Source: Capitulum mitella (Eukaryota > Arthropoda > Thecostraca > Pollicipedomorpha > Pollicipedidae). Taken from it: a stretch of 64,000 nucleotides of DNA. The position numbers and the translations under genes are program-made. The notes under the pieces are model-generated. The model was not told the origin of the DNA and ran no database searches. It saw only the letters and a list, made by a program, of their open reading frames with translations. The stretch is from contig CP099848.1 in NCBI GenBank assembly GCA_030062745.1, forward strand, positions 18,401,081 through 18,465,080, written 5' to 3'. The first letter of the stretch is position 1; each line of letters opens with the position of its first letter. This document shows, one piece after another, positions 11,231 to 22,100 of the stretch.

Positions 11231-12153
11231 TTAAGGGTCGAAACACTGACAAGAGAGCAAGCACATGAATATCGGATGACGTGCGATACCATTTTAAAGA
11301 GACTTTTCCACACCTTTCCAACGTCTCCCCTACACAGGCTTCAGAAACGGCATCCACTCTTCTTTTCGCTCTGCTAAGGTACATGCACGTGGTCATGGCC
11401 ACATCGAGCAGCATCCTTCAGAATATGTTGCCGTGAGGCTTGAGGCAGCCCGACACGCCGGATCGCCCCCCCCCCCCCTCCTCACCATCCCCACCACCAC
11501 AAAAGAGCGAACGCCGGCCCAAAAAGACCAGGAAAAAACGCGGTCAGTGACTGATGCCGGCTACTTGCTCGCCCTGGGGATTAGCTGGGCTGGTTTATCT
11601 GTTCCGGGACCAGTCATTAATCCGCCCTGGGAGTGGCCGCCTCCGAGCAACAGGTCCCAGGCCACCGCGGGCGACGCAGTTGGCGGAGACGCGGTGGCCA
11701 GCCTGGCGGCGGCAGAAGCAGCCAGCAGTCGGGGGACGGACACGGGGGACGAAGCGTGACTGGGACGACTAAGCGGTACCGGCTGCCAGCAGCCAGTCGG
11801 TCACGCTTCTCACGTAGCCGCCGCCACGATCGGACCAGTCAGTTCTATTCGGTCTGCCGGCTCCGCCTGGTGTCCGGCCCCGATTAACACAGGGGGCCGC
11901 CCGCAGAGGCGCCGTTCTCGATCGGTCGTCAGCAAACAGAAACAGGCCGGCGTTCCCACCCGTCGCCGGGTCCTCAGGCTGACACTGTCTGTCCCTGCCG
12001 GATCTTCTGGCTGACATCCCCCCCCCCAGCCGGGTCCTCGGGTCGCCGTTACCCGTCTCCGATGGATACGCTGTACAGCAGGTCCTCTGCACTGCGCCGG
12101 CCAGTCGAGCGTGAGATGTCTGGCCCCAGGCGGCGAGCGGGACGTGTTCTGCG
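11231..12153. other. Non-coding stretch in the RPUSD2 intron
   Basis: There is a poly-C run near 11466-11479 and GC-rich sequence from 11580 onward. Long minus-strand open frames (11769-12551 and overlapping ones) are produced by the tandem array that follows. No gene is supported. Confidence 0.6.
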
Positions 12154-12518
12154 GTGGACCGACTCCGGCACCGCTCCACACTGAGGCAAAACACGGGCGG
12201 TGGACCGACCCCGGCACCGCTCCACACTGAGGCCAAACACGGGCGGCGGACCGACCCCGGCACCGCTCCATACTGAGGCCAAACACGGGCGGTGGACCGA
12301 CCCCGGCACCGCTCCACACTGAGGCCAAACACGGGCGGTGGACCGACCCCGGCACCGCTCCACACTGAGGCCAAACACGGGCGGTGGACCGACCCCGGCA
12401 CCGCTCCACACTGAGGCCAAACACGGGCGGTGGACCGACCCCGGCACCGCTCCATACTGAGGCCAAACACGGGCGGTGGACCGACCCCGGCACCGCTCCA
12501 TACTGAGGCTAAACAAGC
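12154..12518. repeat. 46-bp tandem array, 8 units
   Basis: Eight near-identical 46-bp units start GTGGACCGACCCCGGCACCG and carry a TCCACACTGAGGCCAAACAC second half. Substitutions are few, for example CACACT versus CATACT, so the array is young or homogenised. Because 46 is not a multiple of three, all three minus-strand frames pass through it and give three long overlapping pseudo-proteins. It lies inside the intron between the two confident RPUSD2 exons. Confidence 0.92.
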
Positions 12519-15500
12519 CAGCCTCCGGAGCAGCTGGCGGGCAAAGGACAAGCCCGGTACCGGCCGACGCAGGTCCCCGCAGCCAGTCGGCCAGAGCTGG
12601 ACAGACTTGCGGACAGAACGCTCGGAAGCTGACTGACAGTGCTGCCAGGCCCGACAGCACTGTCAGGCAGGCGGTCTCTTGTTTAGTGCCGACAACAGCT
12701 GAGTCTCCGGCCCTAAACGAGAGACTGTCATTTCATGAACGCCGCCCCCGTCCCACCATCTCATTATGCCACAACGAAAATCAATCCGTGCTGCTAAGCA
12801 ATATAATCATTTGATAAAACTTGCTTCTGCTTCCCTGTAGGCAATTTAATCATTTCCGCCACTTAAGGAGCCTATTCATAAACTTCGAGCACAACTTCAC
12901 GATGCAAGAGTGTTTCCATTTCTGATTAACTAGAGTGGAAACGGAACTGCACTGGTACGAAGAAAACTTTACGTCACCCTTTTGGTGAGGAAGCAGTAAA
13001 ATCTGACGGACAGCAAAAACAAGCAGTTTTCTACGGCACCGTGCATCACAAAGGCAACTCGAGCCCTCTCGATAAAACACTGCACAATGAATCAAACATC
13101 GCACTGATTATCTGGTCCGGAAAATGTGGGCTCAAATGTAACCAACGCAATTCTAGCATGCCATACCAATTAAACTGCCAGTGCAAACCTGGAAAGCGTT
13201 TGGAACACTGATTCCGGACACCAGAAGATCCTGCCTTGCATCCACCCAAAATGGTATTAAGAGCAGCATCTAAACACACCGCGCACTGCTTTACAGAGGA
13301 ATCATTAAACCAAACATTTTTCACATCCAGAACAAATTTCCGGTACGCTCGCGCAACATTTTGTTACTACAGGCCCGGCGCAAAACAAGGGATACGCCGA
13401 CCGCGAAACGCCATCGAAATCAATACACGCGGGCCGCATTTCCCAGTCACCACCACTTCTGCGCGGCAAACCACTCTCCATCTTCATTTCGGCTGACTAA
13501 GACCAGGCCTCAGACGAGCGGTGGATTACGGGAAAACCCCGCCATTCCATTAGCTCTGTATAATGGACAGGCTCAAGGACGGATTACAATCCCGCTACTC
13601 AGGTGGAGCACGTGGTTGGCTGCTCCCCTCCTCCCCAGCCGGCTAAGTTCCTCCTCAACGAGAACGGCAACATCCACAGCGCATCACAGCGTCCGACCGG
13701 AGAGATGAACGATGACGCAAGATGAACAATTAAAAAAACTGATCTCCAACAACAATGGCGTCTTCAAGCGTCCAATACATTAATGCATTTTACGTTTACA
13801 CTGCCTTATCCCCGTCTTCTTTTTCACGCTCCCTGTTTGGTGTGGATGAAACCCCGATCATTTTTATTGGACCCCGGGGTTATTGGATGTTACTGTTTGA
13901 CGTTTATCCTGTGTCAGTGATCAGTGACCTCAGTTTTCAGTGGCACATATATGTGTTCAGATCATCGGCGAAGCAGCCAACACCGCGGTGAAGACACCTC
14001 CGTGCGTCACCGTCCCCTCACATGGCACATCTCGCACCAACGAAATGAAGAATGCCAACGGCCAAATAAAGACCAAGCGGTCTTCCAGCTACCGAGATCT
14101 GTTTGCAATGCCCCTGTTCGGTGACCTCAATCTGGTACTCGATATGTCAACGATGACTTGCCCTATAACTAACTGCCTGCTTTCTACAACTTCAGAACGG
14201 TAAAGGTTCTGACGATTCGGTACACCTTGGATGCGTCCTAGTTGTTTTAGACTGTTCTCATCTAAGTGATGACGTAATGCGAAGACGGATACAAAATGAG
14301 AAATGGGAGTGAGCCTAACTTGCGCAAAACGAAGCTGGCGTTCTGATCCGCCTTTCTAGGCCCGTTTTCTCATCCGTACTTTATTCAGCCAACCGATGTG
14401 GCAGCTAGCTCAAATAAAGGGCCATTGCACGGATTGCACAGGTACAGCAAACCTAATCCCCACGGATCACCTGATGCTCCGGCGTCCGACTCCGCCCTGA
14501 AGCCTCCCGGGCACGTGCCGCACCCAGGGATGTCGTCTGCTCGAACCTCCCGCCCCGTCCATCGCGGCGCCGTTCCGCCCCACCTCTGCCGGTCGCCGGG
14601 TCACCGACAGCGTCCGTCGGCGCGCGCGCTCCCAGCTCGCGCGTCCGCTCGGCGCTGCGGCGTGTTCCGGTATCGGCATTCCCCCTCCCCGTGCCCCCTC
14701 CCGTGTGGTCGACCGTCGGCCGCAGTCCGACTCCGCCCGGACGCAAGGCCGCCGATTCCCAGAGTGCTGCTGAGCGGGCGGAGTTTGCTGAGAGTGTTGT
14801 CCGCGGGGCCGGCCCTCGAGGCTGCAGCTCACCATCACGTCCGGCGGCGGCCTAACCCGCCATTTGCCTCGATTGGCGCGGCGCGCCCCATCTCGTCATC
14901 CTGGACACAAAGCCCTCACGGCGTGGCACTGAGGCCAGGACCGGAGGAGCGTGAGCACCCATCGCCACGACACGGCGCGCGACAGGGCCGGCGAAAAGGG
15001 ATCTGGCGCGAGCTGATGTCCCGCACGTCTCAGTCGTGAAAAACGTCGGATGTGCTCCCGTCCGCAAACGAATCTGTTTATCTTGCCGATTGTGACGCTA
15101 TCCAATTTCACGTCATAATTCCACGCCAGTCATGTTGCAAATAAAACAGATGGATCTATCCACGGAATGGTTGGTATGCAAAAGGAAGCTATGATCAAAA
15201 TTAGGCGGAGATGCACCACACATCGCTAAACATGGGCGATGCACAAGATGAATCAAGATGAATCAAAATGAATCTCATCAATCACAACATGATAGATGAG
15301 ATGCGGCAAAAAATGCAGTGGCAATCAGACTACAAATCAGGCACATTAACCAGCACATGAAAGCGACGTTGCAAGTACGAAAAACCAGGAGGAGACCAAG
15401 AGAGGACAGAACCGATGAACGATACAGGAGAACAGTGTAACCTGACAAAAAAAAAACGCGTCGGCCAGTGAAAGGTGACCCAATGTCCAAAAGAAACACA

Positions 15501-18500
15501 AAAACTGCAGGACTCTCCCGACCAACCGGCCGTGATACAGCGCTCCACCATGTTCATCGCCCAGGTGTTCCAAGTCCGTGCCTGGGCCGACGTCGGGGAC
15601 GCTCGGCGTCCGTGCCCCGCGCCGTGCCCAGCGCTGTGCACGCCCGTCCCCGGAGGAGACCCGTCCCCGGCGCCTGCTCCGATAACACAGCCGACACGAG
15701 GGTGCAGCCTCTCCATTAGTGCGGTAACACGAGCGGCCGCCACCGCCCGGCCGCCGCAGGCTCCTCCGCGGACGGCGGCCCCCCGCCACGGTCGGCAATT
15801 AGCACCGGCACGCACCACGGGTCGGACCACCAGACCACACGCCACCTGTCGGGGGAGCGAGTCGTGGTTTCACGGTACGACGAGTAAATGGGACGGGGAG
15901 GGAGCACGGCGCGCCAAAAAAGTGGGACATTCGGCTTCACGGTGCGTTTACGGAACGAGCTGTTGGCGCAGAGAGACGAGATACCAATACCGACGAACGG
16001 GATGCCGGAATATCGAGGTATGAGCGCCCGCGGGGGGTGAGAGGGATGCTCTTGGAAAGGCGACACGGTGCACGGCATCATCGCAAACAAGAACTCCAGC
16101 GCGTTCGGTGGGGAAGAGAATGCCACCGGCATCTGTGACACGGCTGCTGGAAACTGACGGCGGGACACCCAGAACGCCGTGACGACGTCAGAGAAGGCCT
16201 TGTCGCTGTAACACAGACTGTCACGCAGTAGCACAGTCTGAACTGAACGCATTCTGATTTAGCCCAGGCAGACCGCGAAATAATCAAAACAGACTGTGGC
16301 TCAGCCGCAGCAGAATCGGCACAGTCGAGGCGAACCGTGAAGAGGTCGTAGCACACTGCGATATGGTCTCGGGACCGTGACGTCGTCCGAAAGCGGGACA
16401 ACCCGAGTTGTGACGTGGGTGACAAACCGACAATACGCTCCCACACGCCGAGACGCCACCCCTCGCACAACGAGGTCCTCCCCTCTTCGGCGCACCCGAC
16501 CAAGCCGGACGAAAAACGATCATTACGGAGCAGGCATGAATGCAGACTAGCGCGCGCCGCAATAGTCAGGCCACGTCCGCCTGTCGAGAGATGCGATCGA
16601 GGCTTCGTCTCCGTTCGGCCCCCTTTACGTGGCAGAAGCTGGCACAAACAGATAGGCAGATGAGATGACGTTAAACGGTTTCTGGCTCGTGATGCAGGCG
16701 CTGCAGGCGCCGCGGATACCGGCTATTGGAGACAATAAATCGCACGGGATCCGCGGGCCCGACAGGACATAAATCAACTTATCGCATACTCACGAAAAAA
16801 ATTCAGTCAATCAGCCTAGCCTCAACGAGGACGGCGTTGGAGGATATGCAGAAACATCAAGCAAAATACAGTGCTCACTACGACCTGATCTCCGCACTGT
16901 CACCAAGAACAGCACAAAGGCCGTTCTCCTTGTCCTTCCCTACTCATCCCTGGAGCCTTTTTCAAACTGACCTGCAGACAGTTTTCGTTTTCTGTGCTCC
17001 AAGATCTACGTGATTATCAGCTTTCCAAACTCCTGAAGAAGCAACGGAAGCGTGTAAGTTCCGTTAGTCGTCTGCTGATGCACTTAAAAAAGTCTGGGGG
17101 ACGCCAATTCACGTGGAAGACGAGGTGGCTCAGTTCGCGTAAACAAAGGTTTGACATCGTAAGTTATTCGAGCTGAGTCCAGCTCAGCCCAGATTGAAAA
17201 AATAAAAATGCCAGCGAAACGGGTGGTGCCTGTGTCGTCGCCAGCGCAAGAACTGAGCTCTCGTTTGGCTCAGCTCTTCCTTTCAGGGTGGCGGCCATCG
17301 CAGGGCGCGCACTTCTTCAAATCGTCAGAACAGAGCCCCGAACTCAAGTCAATCAAGTCAAAGAGAGCGTCGCAAGCAGTCCAGATGGTGATTCGGAAAG
17401 ACGCTAAGCGTGCAACTTTATAGTCACGAGTCAAGGTGAGCTAAGTTTCCATTTTTCGTACGATGCAATGGCATCGTGCAATGGCATCCGTACTGGAACG
17501 TCTGAAGCTGGCAGACTATCTTCTATATGGTTTTTATCCCACGTCCGTCACTTTTTTCAAAAGCATCATAAACCCAAAGATCCACGTACTATTTCAGCAG
17601 ACCGCTGACAAACGTGGGCCACGGTAAGTTGCATACTGAAGGTCAAATCATCACTAAAAATGTAACATACGAATGGCGGAAGCAGGAGCAATCATCCACC
17701 CAAAATTTTGACCAGAACAGTGGAATACGGCTATCCCACTCCACCAATCAAAACAAAAGCGTTAGCTGCTGGTTTTAAGGCGAGCCGACCGCTCGCCAGA
17801 CATTTACATTCATTGCATGCAACTTTTTGTGACAAAAATCACGGGGACAGTGGTCTGACATGTCATGAGAAAGCCAACGATCTCGCTGATAACTGAACGG
17901 ACGCGGCGTCAGCCTGGGTACACCCTGAACGCCTTGGACATTTCGGCCCACGGTGCAGTCGCCAGACGTTCGGACCGAAAAGCGTTTTCTCCTTGAACGA
18001 CGGTTTTCTCTCACACCTCCAGCTGCCGCGTGAGATGTGGTCTCAGAAGCAAGCGATGATTCAGTGCAGACGGGGCCGAACGGCGGGCAGCCACGGACAA
18101 CTGGATGCAGCTCGACGCCCGTATGAGGTCCCAACGGGTCGGACGGGCTCCCTCGGACAATAACAGCGCGCTATCTTTACGACCGAACATTTATTAACGG
18201 AATGATAAAGGAAAAACGCTCAGACCGCCATAAAGCTGCCCTACTTTCCAGGTTTATCCCAACCAGTTCGGGGCTAGATGGCATATAAATGATAAATAAA
18301 GTTTCCATCTGCAGAATTAGTGCGACGAGATGCCTCTGTTGCCCTTACTACGTTTTCGGTGGGTTCTTCGTGCAAGGCCTATGAACCGTTTCAGGGGAAG
18401 TCTAAAAAACAGGCAGCAGGGGGTGATTTCAGATGTTCTTTACATGCGGTATCGAAACGCACGGGTGCCTTCTTCTCCGGCCCATTCCTCAGTTCATTCA

Positions 18501-19136
18501 TAGTTTGCACACAAGTAGACTCATTCAGATCATCACTAAAGACGCACTCAGAGTCAAAATTAGTTTGGAAAATTCTCGCAAAACTTAAAGCGACAAAGCA
18601 GCGTCTTAACAAAAGAAATGCACGTCGTCCACGCAAATATTCATTGCTGTGCAAGACCATCAGCAGCTTAACGGAAACCACCCCGAAATTTCTTAACTGG
18701 AAAGATCACAACATGCTCCCTGACAGCTACGGCTCAAACCACTTTCACAAATCGCGACAGCAGATATCGTTAACTTCCAAAGTGAAGGTGGACCTGCATT
18801 AGGTCTACCGTTTCGGGAAAGACGAGGGAGTTCATTCAACAAAGCACGAAGTTGCTGCTCTAAATCGTGCTCCACAGCGCTCATGGTCCCCGGTAACGGC
18901 GGCACCGCACGCCTATCGGAATCCCAATAGCTGATTAAGGCGTCAGGCGGAGCGCGTTTCCTCGAGTTATCAGGGCCGGCGCCGGTTTCCTGGGAGCTCC
19001 GCGCTCCGCAGCGCCGGAGCCGCGCCCGTGGGCGCAGCTGACAAGCCGCACCTTCCGCGGCGGCCGGCCGCCGGAGTTCACCGGCCGAAGTTTGAGCGCG
19101 TCGCCGGACGCTGACGGCGACCGGTGCGCCACTCAC
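12519..19136. other. Intronic stretch without a supported gene
   Basis: CpG-rich blocks occur at about 14460-15000 and 15580-15860. A simple AAGATGAATC-type repeat is at about 15245-15275. One exon-like plus-strand segment at 13961-14120 is reported as a finding only. Larger open frames (14398-15039, 15330-15845, 16078-16647, 18320-18802) either overlap open frames on the other strand or have no family resemblance, and I treat them as chance. Confidence 0.5.
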
Positions 19137-19224
19137 CGTTTTCGAACCAGTACGAAGTTTCTGTGTATCTCTCGTCAGTGAATCCCGGACGCTTCGCCTT
19201 CAGCGCCTTCGTTTCCAACTTTGC
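19137..19224 (-). CDS. RPUSD2: RPUSD2-like pseudouridine synthase, upstream exon (KRPGFTDERY...FENG)
   Basis: This 88-nt exon encodes 29 codons plus one base. It starts AKLETKALKAKRPGFTDERY and ends TETSYWFEN, and the leftover G joins the next exon to make the Gly of FENGLRKVYPYYF. The acceptor is TTTCCTTGCAG (CAG at 19225-19227) and the donor is GTGAGT at 19131-19136. In RPUSD2 proteins a lysine-rich stretch leads into a 'GF.DE.Y.ETSY.FE.GLR' motif directly before the YPYYF block, which is what these two exons give together. The start is phase 0, so the preceding exon must end on a complete codon. The intron to the next exon is 9593 nt and contains a TTAA-flanked element and a 46-bp array. 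The match rests on recalled family sequence, but exact phase agreement across the junction is strong independent support. Confidence 0.93.
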
Positions 19225-20140
19225 CTGCAAGGAAATCGAGTTTCGCTCAGTACGATGTGTCAGGCTCCCGTTTCGATGAACGACGATGTGCTCGTTGGAT
19301 CGGCGGTACAGACGTAAATCAATCACTTATTTTCGCTAATGAGTTCCGCCTGCTAAGTCATCACCAGTAACGCAAAAAACAAGAGGAACAAAAACAAAGC
19401 ACGTGAATGCATACGGAGTATGGAAGTGAGGATCTACAGACGTGCACAATGGCAACAAAAGTAGACCGAATTGGCCGCTGCTGATCCTTTCATTGACCCG
19501 CTCCCTGGGATGGACAGCATTAACACCAAACGGCAATAAGGGCAACGAAACCTTCACAAACGTCCCTTTTCCCGGACGGTGAAGAAACGGCCACGATAAC
19601 GCAGCCATACCGTCGAGGCCTATGCAGTACTCAACATGGTTCTGAAACGTTCGCGGTGCTCAGCAGGGAAATAACCGCGCGATATTTAAAACACGACACA
19701 AAGCCAGCAGCAATTATCGCCGCAATTCACGACTACGGAATCATGCGTCTCGCTAACGCGTGCCCCCAGGGCCCATTTGAACGACGTTGTGATTCGATCC
19801 TCTGACCGTAATGAGGAGGGGGACCGCCGGTGTGTGCCGCATTGACCACGACAAACGACCCTCCCCCCATTCCCGCCGGTGCTGCCGGACCTCGCCTGCG
19901 AAATCCGGACACCCGGGCCGGGGATCGCAAGCGGGGGATCAATCGAGTCGGTCGCATCCCCGGGCCACGCACGGCCGGCCGGCCCCCAAGACCTTCTCAA
20001 ACATGCCGGCCACGCCCGGTTTCCGTCGGTGCCGTCTGGTTTATTCACCGAAGTCCCTGCATAATTCGGGCATTAATTTGCTCCGCTGATGATCAGTGAA
20101 CAGCGCTCCCTTCATCCATACATAGCGGAGTGGTGGGCGC
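19225..20140. other. Non-coding stretch upstream of the RPUSD2 exon
   Basis: This is intron on the minus strand immediately 5' of the exon at 19137-19224. Positions 19840-20030 are CpG-rich. No gene is seen. Confidence 0.5.
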
Positions 20141-20205
20141 CGAGTCGAACCGACGCCCGGTGCCTGCCGAGTCGATATTTCAAAGGTCAACCATCAGGCC
20201 AAGAA
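20135..20205 (-). repeat. tRNA-like Pol III promoter pair (tRNA pseudogene or SINE head)
   Basis: On the minus strand, TGGCCTGATGG (20191-20201) matches the A-box consensus with one mismatch. GGTTCGACTCG (20141-20151) matches the B box at 10 of 11 positions, and the two are 39 nt apart. The T-arm and acceptor stem do not pair properly, so this is not an intact tRNA. It is best read as a tRNA-derived SINE head or a decayed tRNA. Confidence 0.4.
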
Positions 20206-21049
20206 TGATTAGCTTCGATGGAGCATTTTCGTCACGCGCAGCAGGCTTCCAAACATCAGGAGCAAATCATTCTCTGTGCGCTTCCCGGCAGATGGGATAA
20301 AGGTGGTGCTGCGAAAAGTGTAAAGCAGGAAGGCATGGGCCAAGGGTCCGGCCGCAGTGCATCCATACAAATGGTGTCCGCAATGTGTGTCAAAACCAGG
20401 CAGAAAATGCATCATGCCGTATATTTTTGTGGTAGTTGATGAGGCTCTGAAGCGGCAGGTAAAAACGAAAAGGCGCGCGACTACCCAAGGCCTGCAGTTA
20501 TTCCTGAACAGACTGGCGAGGCCTCAAATCATCGGAAATCAACACACACCTTAACGTAATAAAAACATGCTAACACCAGGCGACAGGATACCAAAAATGG
20601 CTAAACAATTTTTTGGAACAGAAACAGCTATGCATATTCAATCGCGCATAAACAACAACATATCATTAGTTGAGTTACTTCGCGAAGTAGAATTCGTTGA
20701 ATAATGCAAACCGTTGGACTTTACTTTTTCGGAAGTGCATTATCTTCTTTCTGCTTCATACGTACCTCAGCCTGACATTGTTTCCACTGTTTCTGAGACT
20801 TTTACGACAATGTGTACGTCAAAAGCCGAGTATCTCGGAAACCACGGACTGACCAAAGCATGAAGAGGCCAAATGCTGATGAACTCTGTCACGAGGCAGA
20901 TGTGTTGGCAAGGGGGAGCGTTGGGAGATGCCTCTATTGCTGCCGTCGGATGTCAACTGCCGCTACGAATTTCATGAACCATCCACGTGGAACCGTGAAA
21001 TGCCGCCCACACCGCACTCCCAGATGTGAGTTTTCCTGACACACACGGC
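20206..21049. other. Non-coding stretch, nothing recognised
   Basis: Moderately AT-rich sequence. Short overlapping open frames on both strands show no family resemblance. Confidence 0.5.
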
Positions 21050-22100
21050 GCAGCAGGACAGCTGCCCGTGACCGCATCAAAGGCCCCGACGGCCAGACCC
21101 AGACAGAACCGCTGTCAAGCACGCCCGACACGTTTACTGGCCGCCGCTGCACAGCTACCAAATGTCAGCCGGCCAGGAGGCGGCAGGTCGGCATATAAAG
21201 CGGCGCCAAAATGGCGGCCGCCGGAGGCCGCGGCGCCCCGGCCGGCCGCCGCCTGACCTAGGCCAGGCGGCGTCGGCCGCCGTCTGCCGGCGAATCTCAC
21301 GCCAATGAGTCGGCCGTCACGGCTCGGCGCCCCCTGGCGGTTGAGCGCGGCGGGCGGACGGGTGGGTAACGCGGTTAGCCGTGACGCGCCGCGGCGGCCC
21401 GTCCGTCGGCGGCGCCGGCCAAATCGCCCCTGACCGGCGGCCAATCGCGCGTCAGGGCCAGTCTCGAGACGAGCGGTCGGCGTCCGTCGGCCGGCCGGGC
21501 GCCAGGAGCTCTGCGCGCCGCGCCGCGGGCAGGCGCCGCGCTCACAGCCGGCCCGGACGGACGGACAGGCGGACAGGCGTCCTCCGGACAGCCAGACAGC
21601 ACTCCAGGCGCCGAGCTCGCAGCCAGTCCAAGATGGGGAAAGGTTTCAGGTCAGACGGCTTGAGGGATCCGTTCCAGCTCGAACGGTCGACATTTGGAGG
21701 TCCCAATCAGAGCAGCTGAGCTGGACAGCCAGTCCGCCGCGGCTACGGCATCTAAACAGTTCGGCCAGCCGCGGCCGCCACAGCCAGACAGCTCGGGCCG
21801 TCCCAGCTCGGACAGACAGCTCCATCTGCGGCGGACGCGACAGCCAGACAGGTGGGGTCGGCGGCCGGACGGGCGTGGCGCGCGCTCGTGCCAGGCGGCG
21901 ACCGTGCCGAGGCGCGGCTAGCGTGCGGCCAGGATGCGCCGCAGATTAAATAAGGCCCGGAATGTCATACGAGCGGCCGGCACGTCAGACGTGGGCCGCG
22001 CCCCAGCGCCGCCGCCCCACGGCACACGTGACATTAGCCGGCGCGTGGGGCCGGCGCACGGGAGCGACCACGCCCTACCTGACATGTCCAGGGCGTGCCC
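21050..22100. other. CpG-rich block
   Basis: About 1 kb of very GC-rich sequence with many CGGCCG and CCGGCC words and frequent CpG. On the plus strand it contains CATATAAAG (TATAAA at 21195-21200) followed closely by CCAAAATGGCGGC. Long open frames on both strands are explained by the lack of AT-rich stop codons. It could be a CpG-island-like promoter inside the large intron, but no exon next to it is recognised. Confidence 0.45.
21195..21222 (+). promoter_or_regulatory. TATA box with adjacent YY1-like motif
   Basis: TATAAA is followed 9 nt later by CCAAAATGGCGGC, close to the YY1 consensus AARATGGCGGC. The pair lies at the upstream part of a CpG-rich block. The following ATG frame is short (it ends about 45 nt on). 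It is a possible plus-strand core promoter. No transcript can be inferred. Confidence 0.25.

Noticed and set aside
11769..12660. Three minus-strand frames of 203-260 codons
   Set aside because: They are three readings of the same 46-bp array.
18320..18802. 160-codon plus-strand frame and an overlapping 96-codon minus-strand frame
   Set aside because: Both strands are open and neither shows a known domain; I could not choose one as real.
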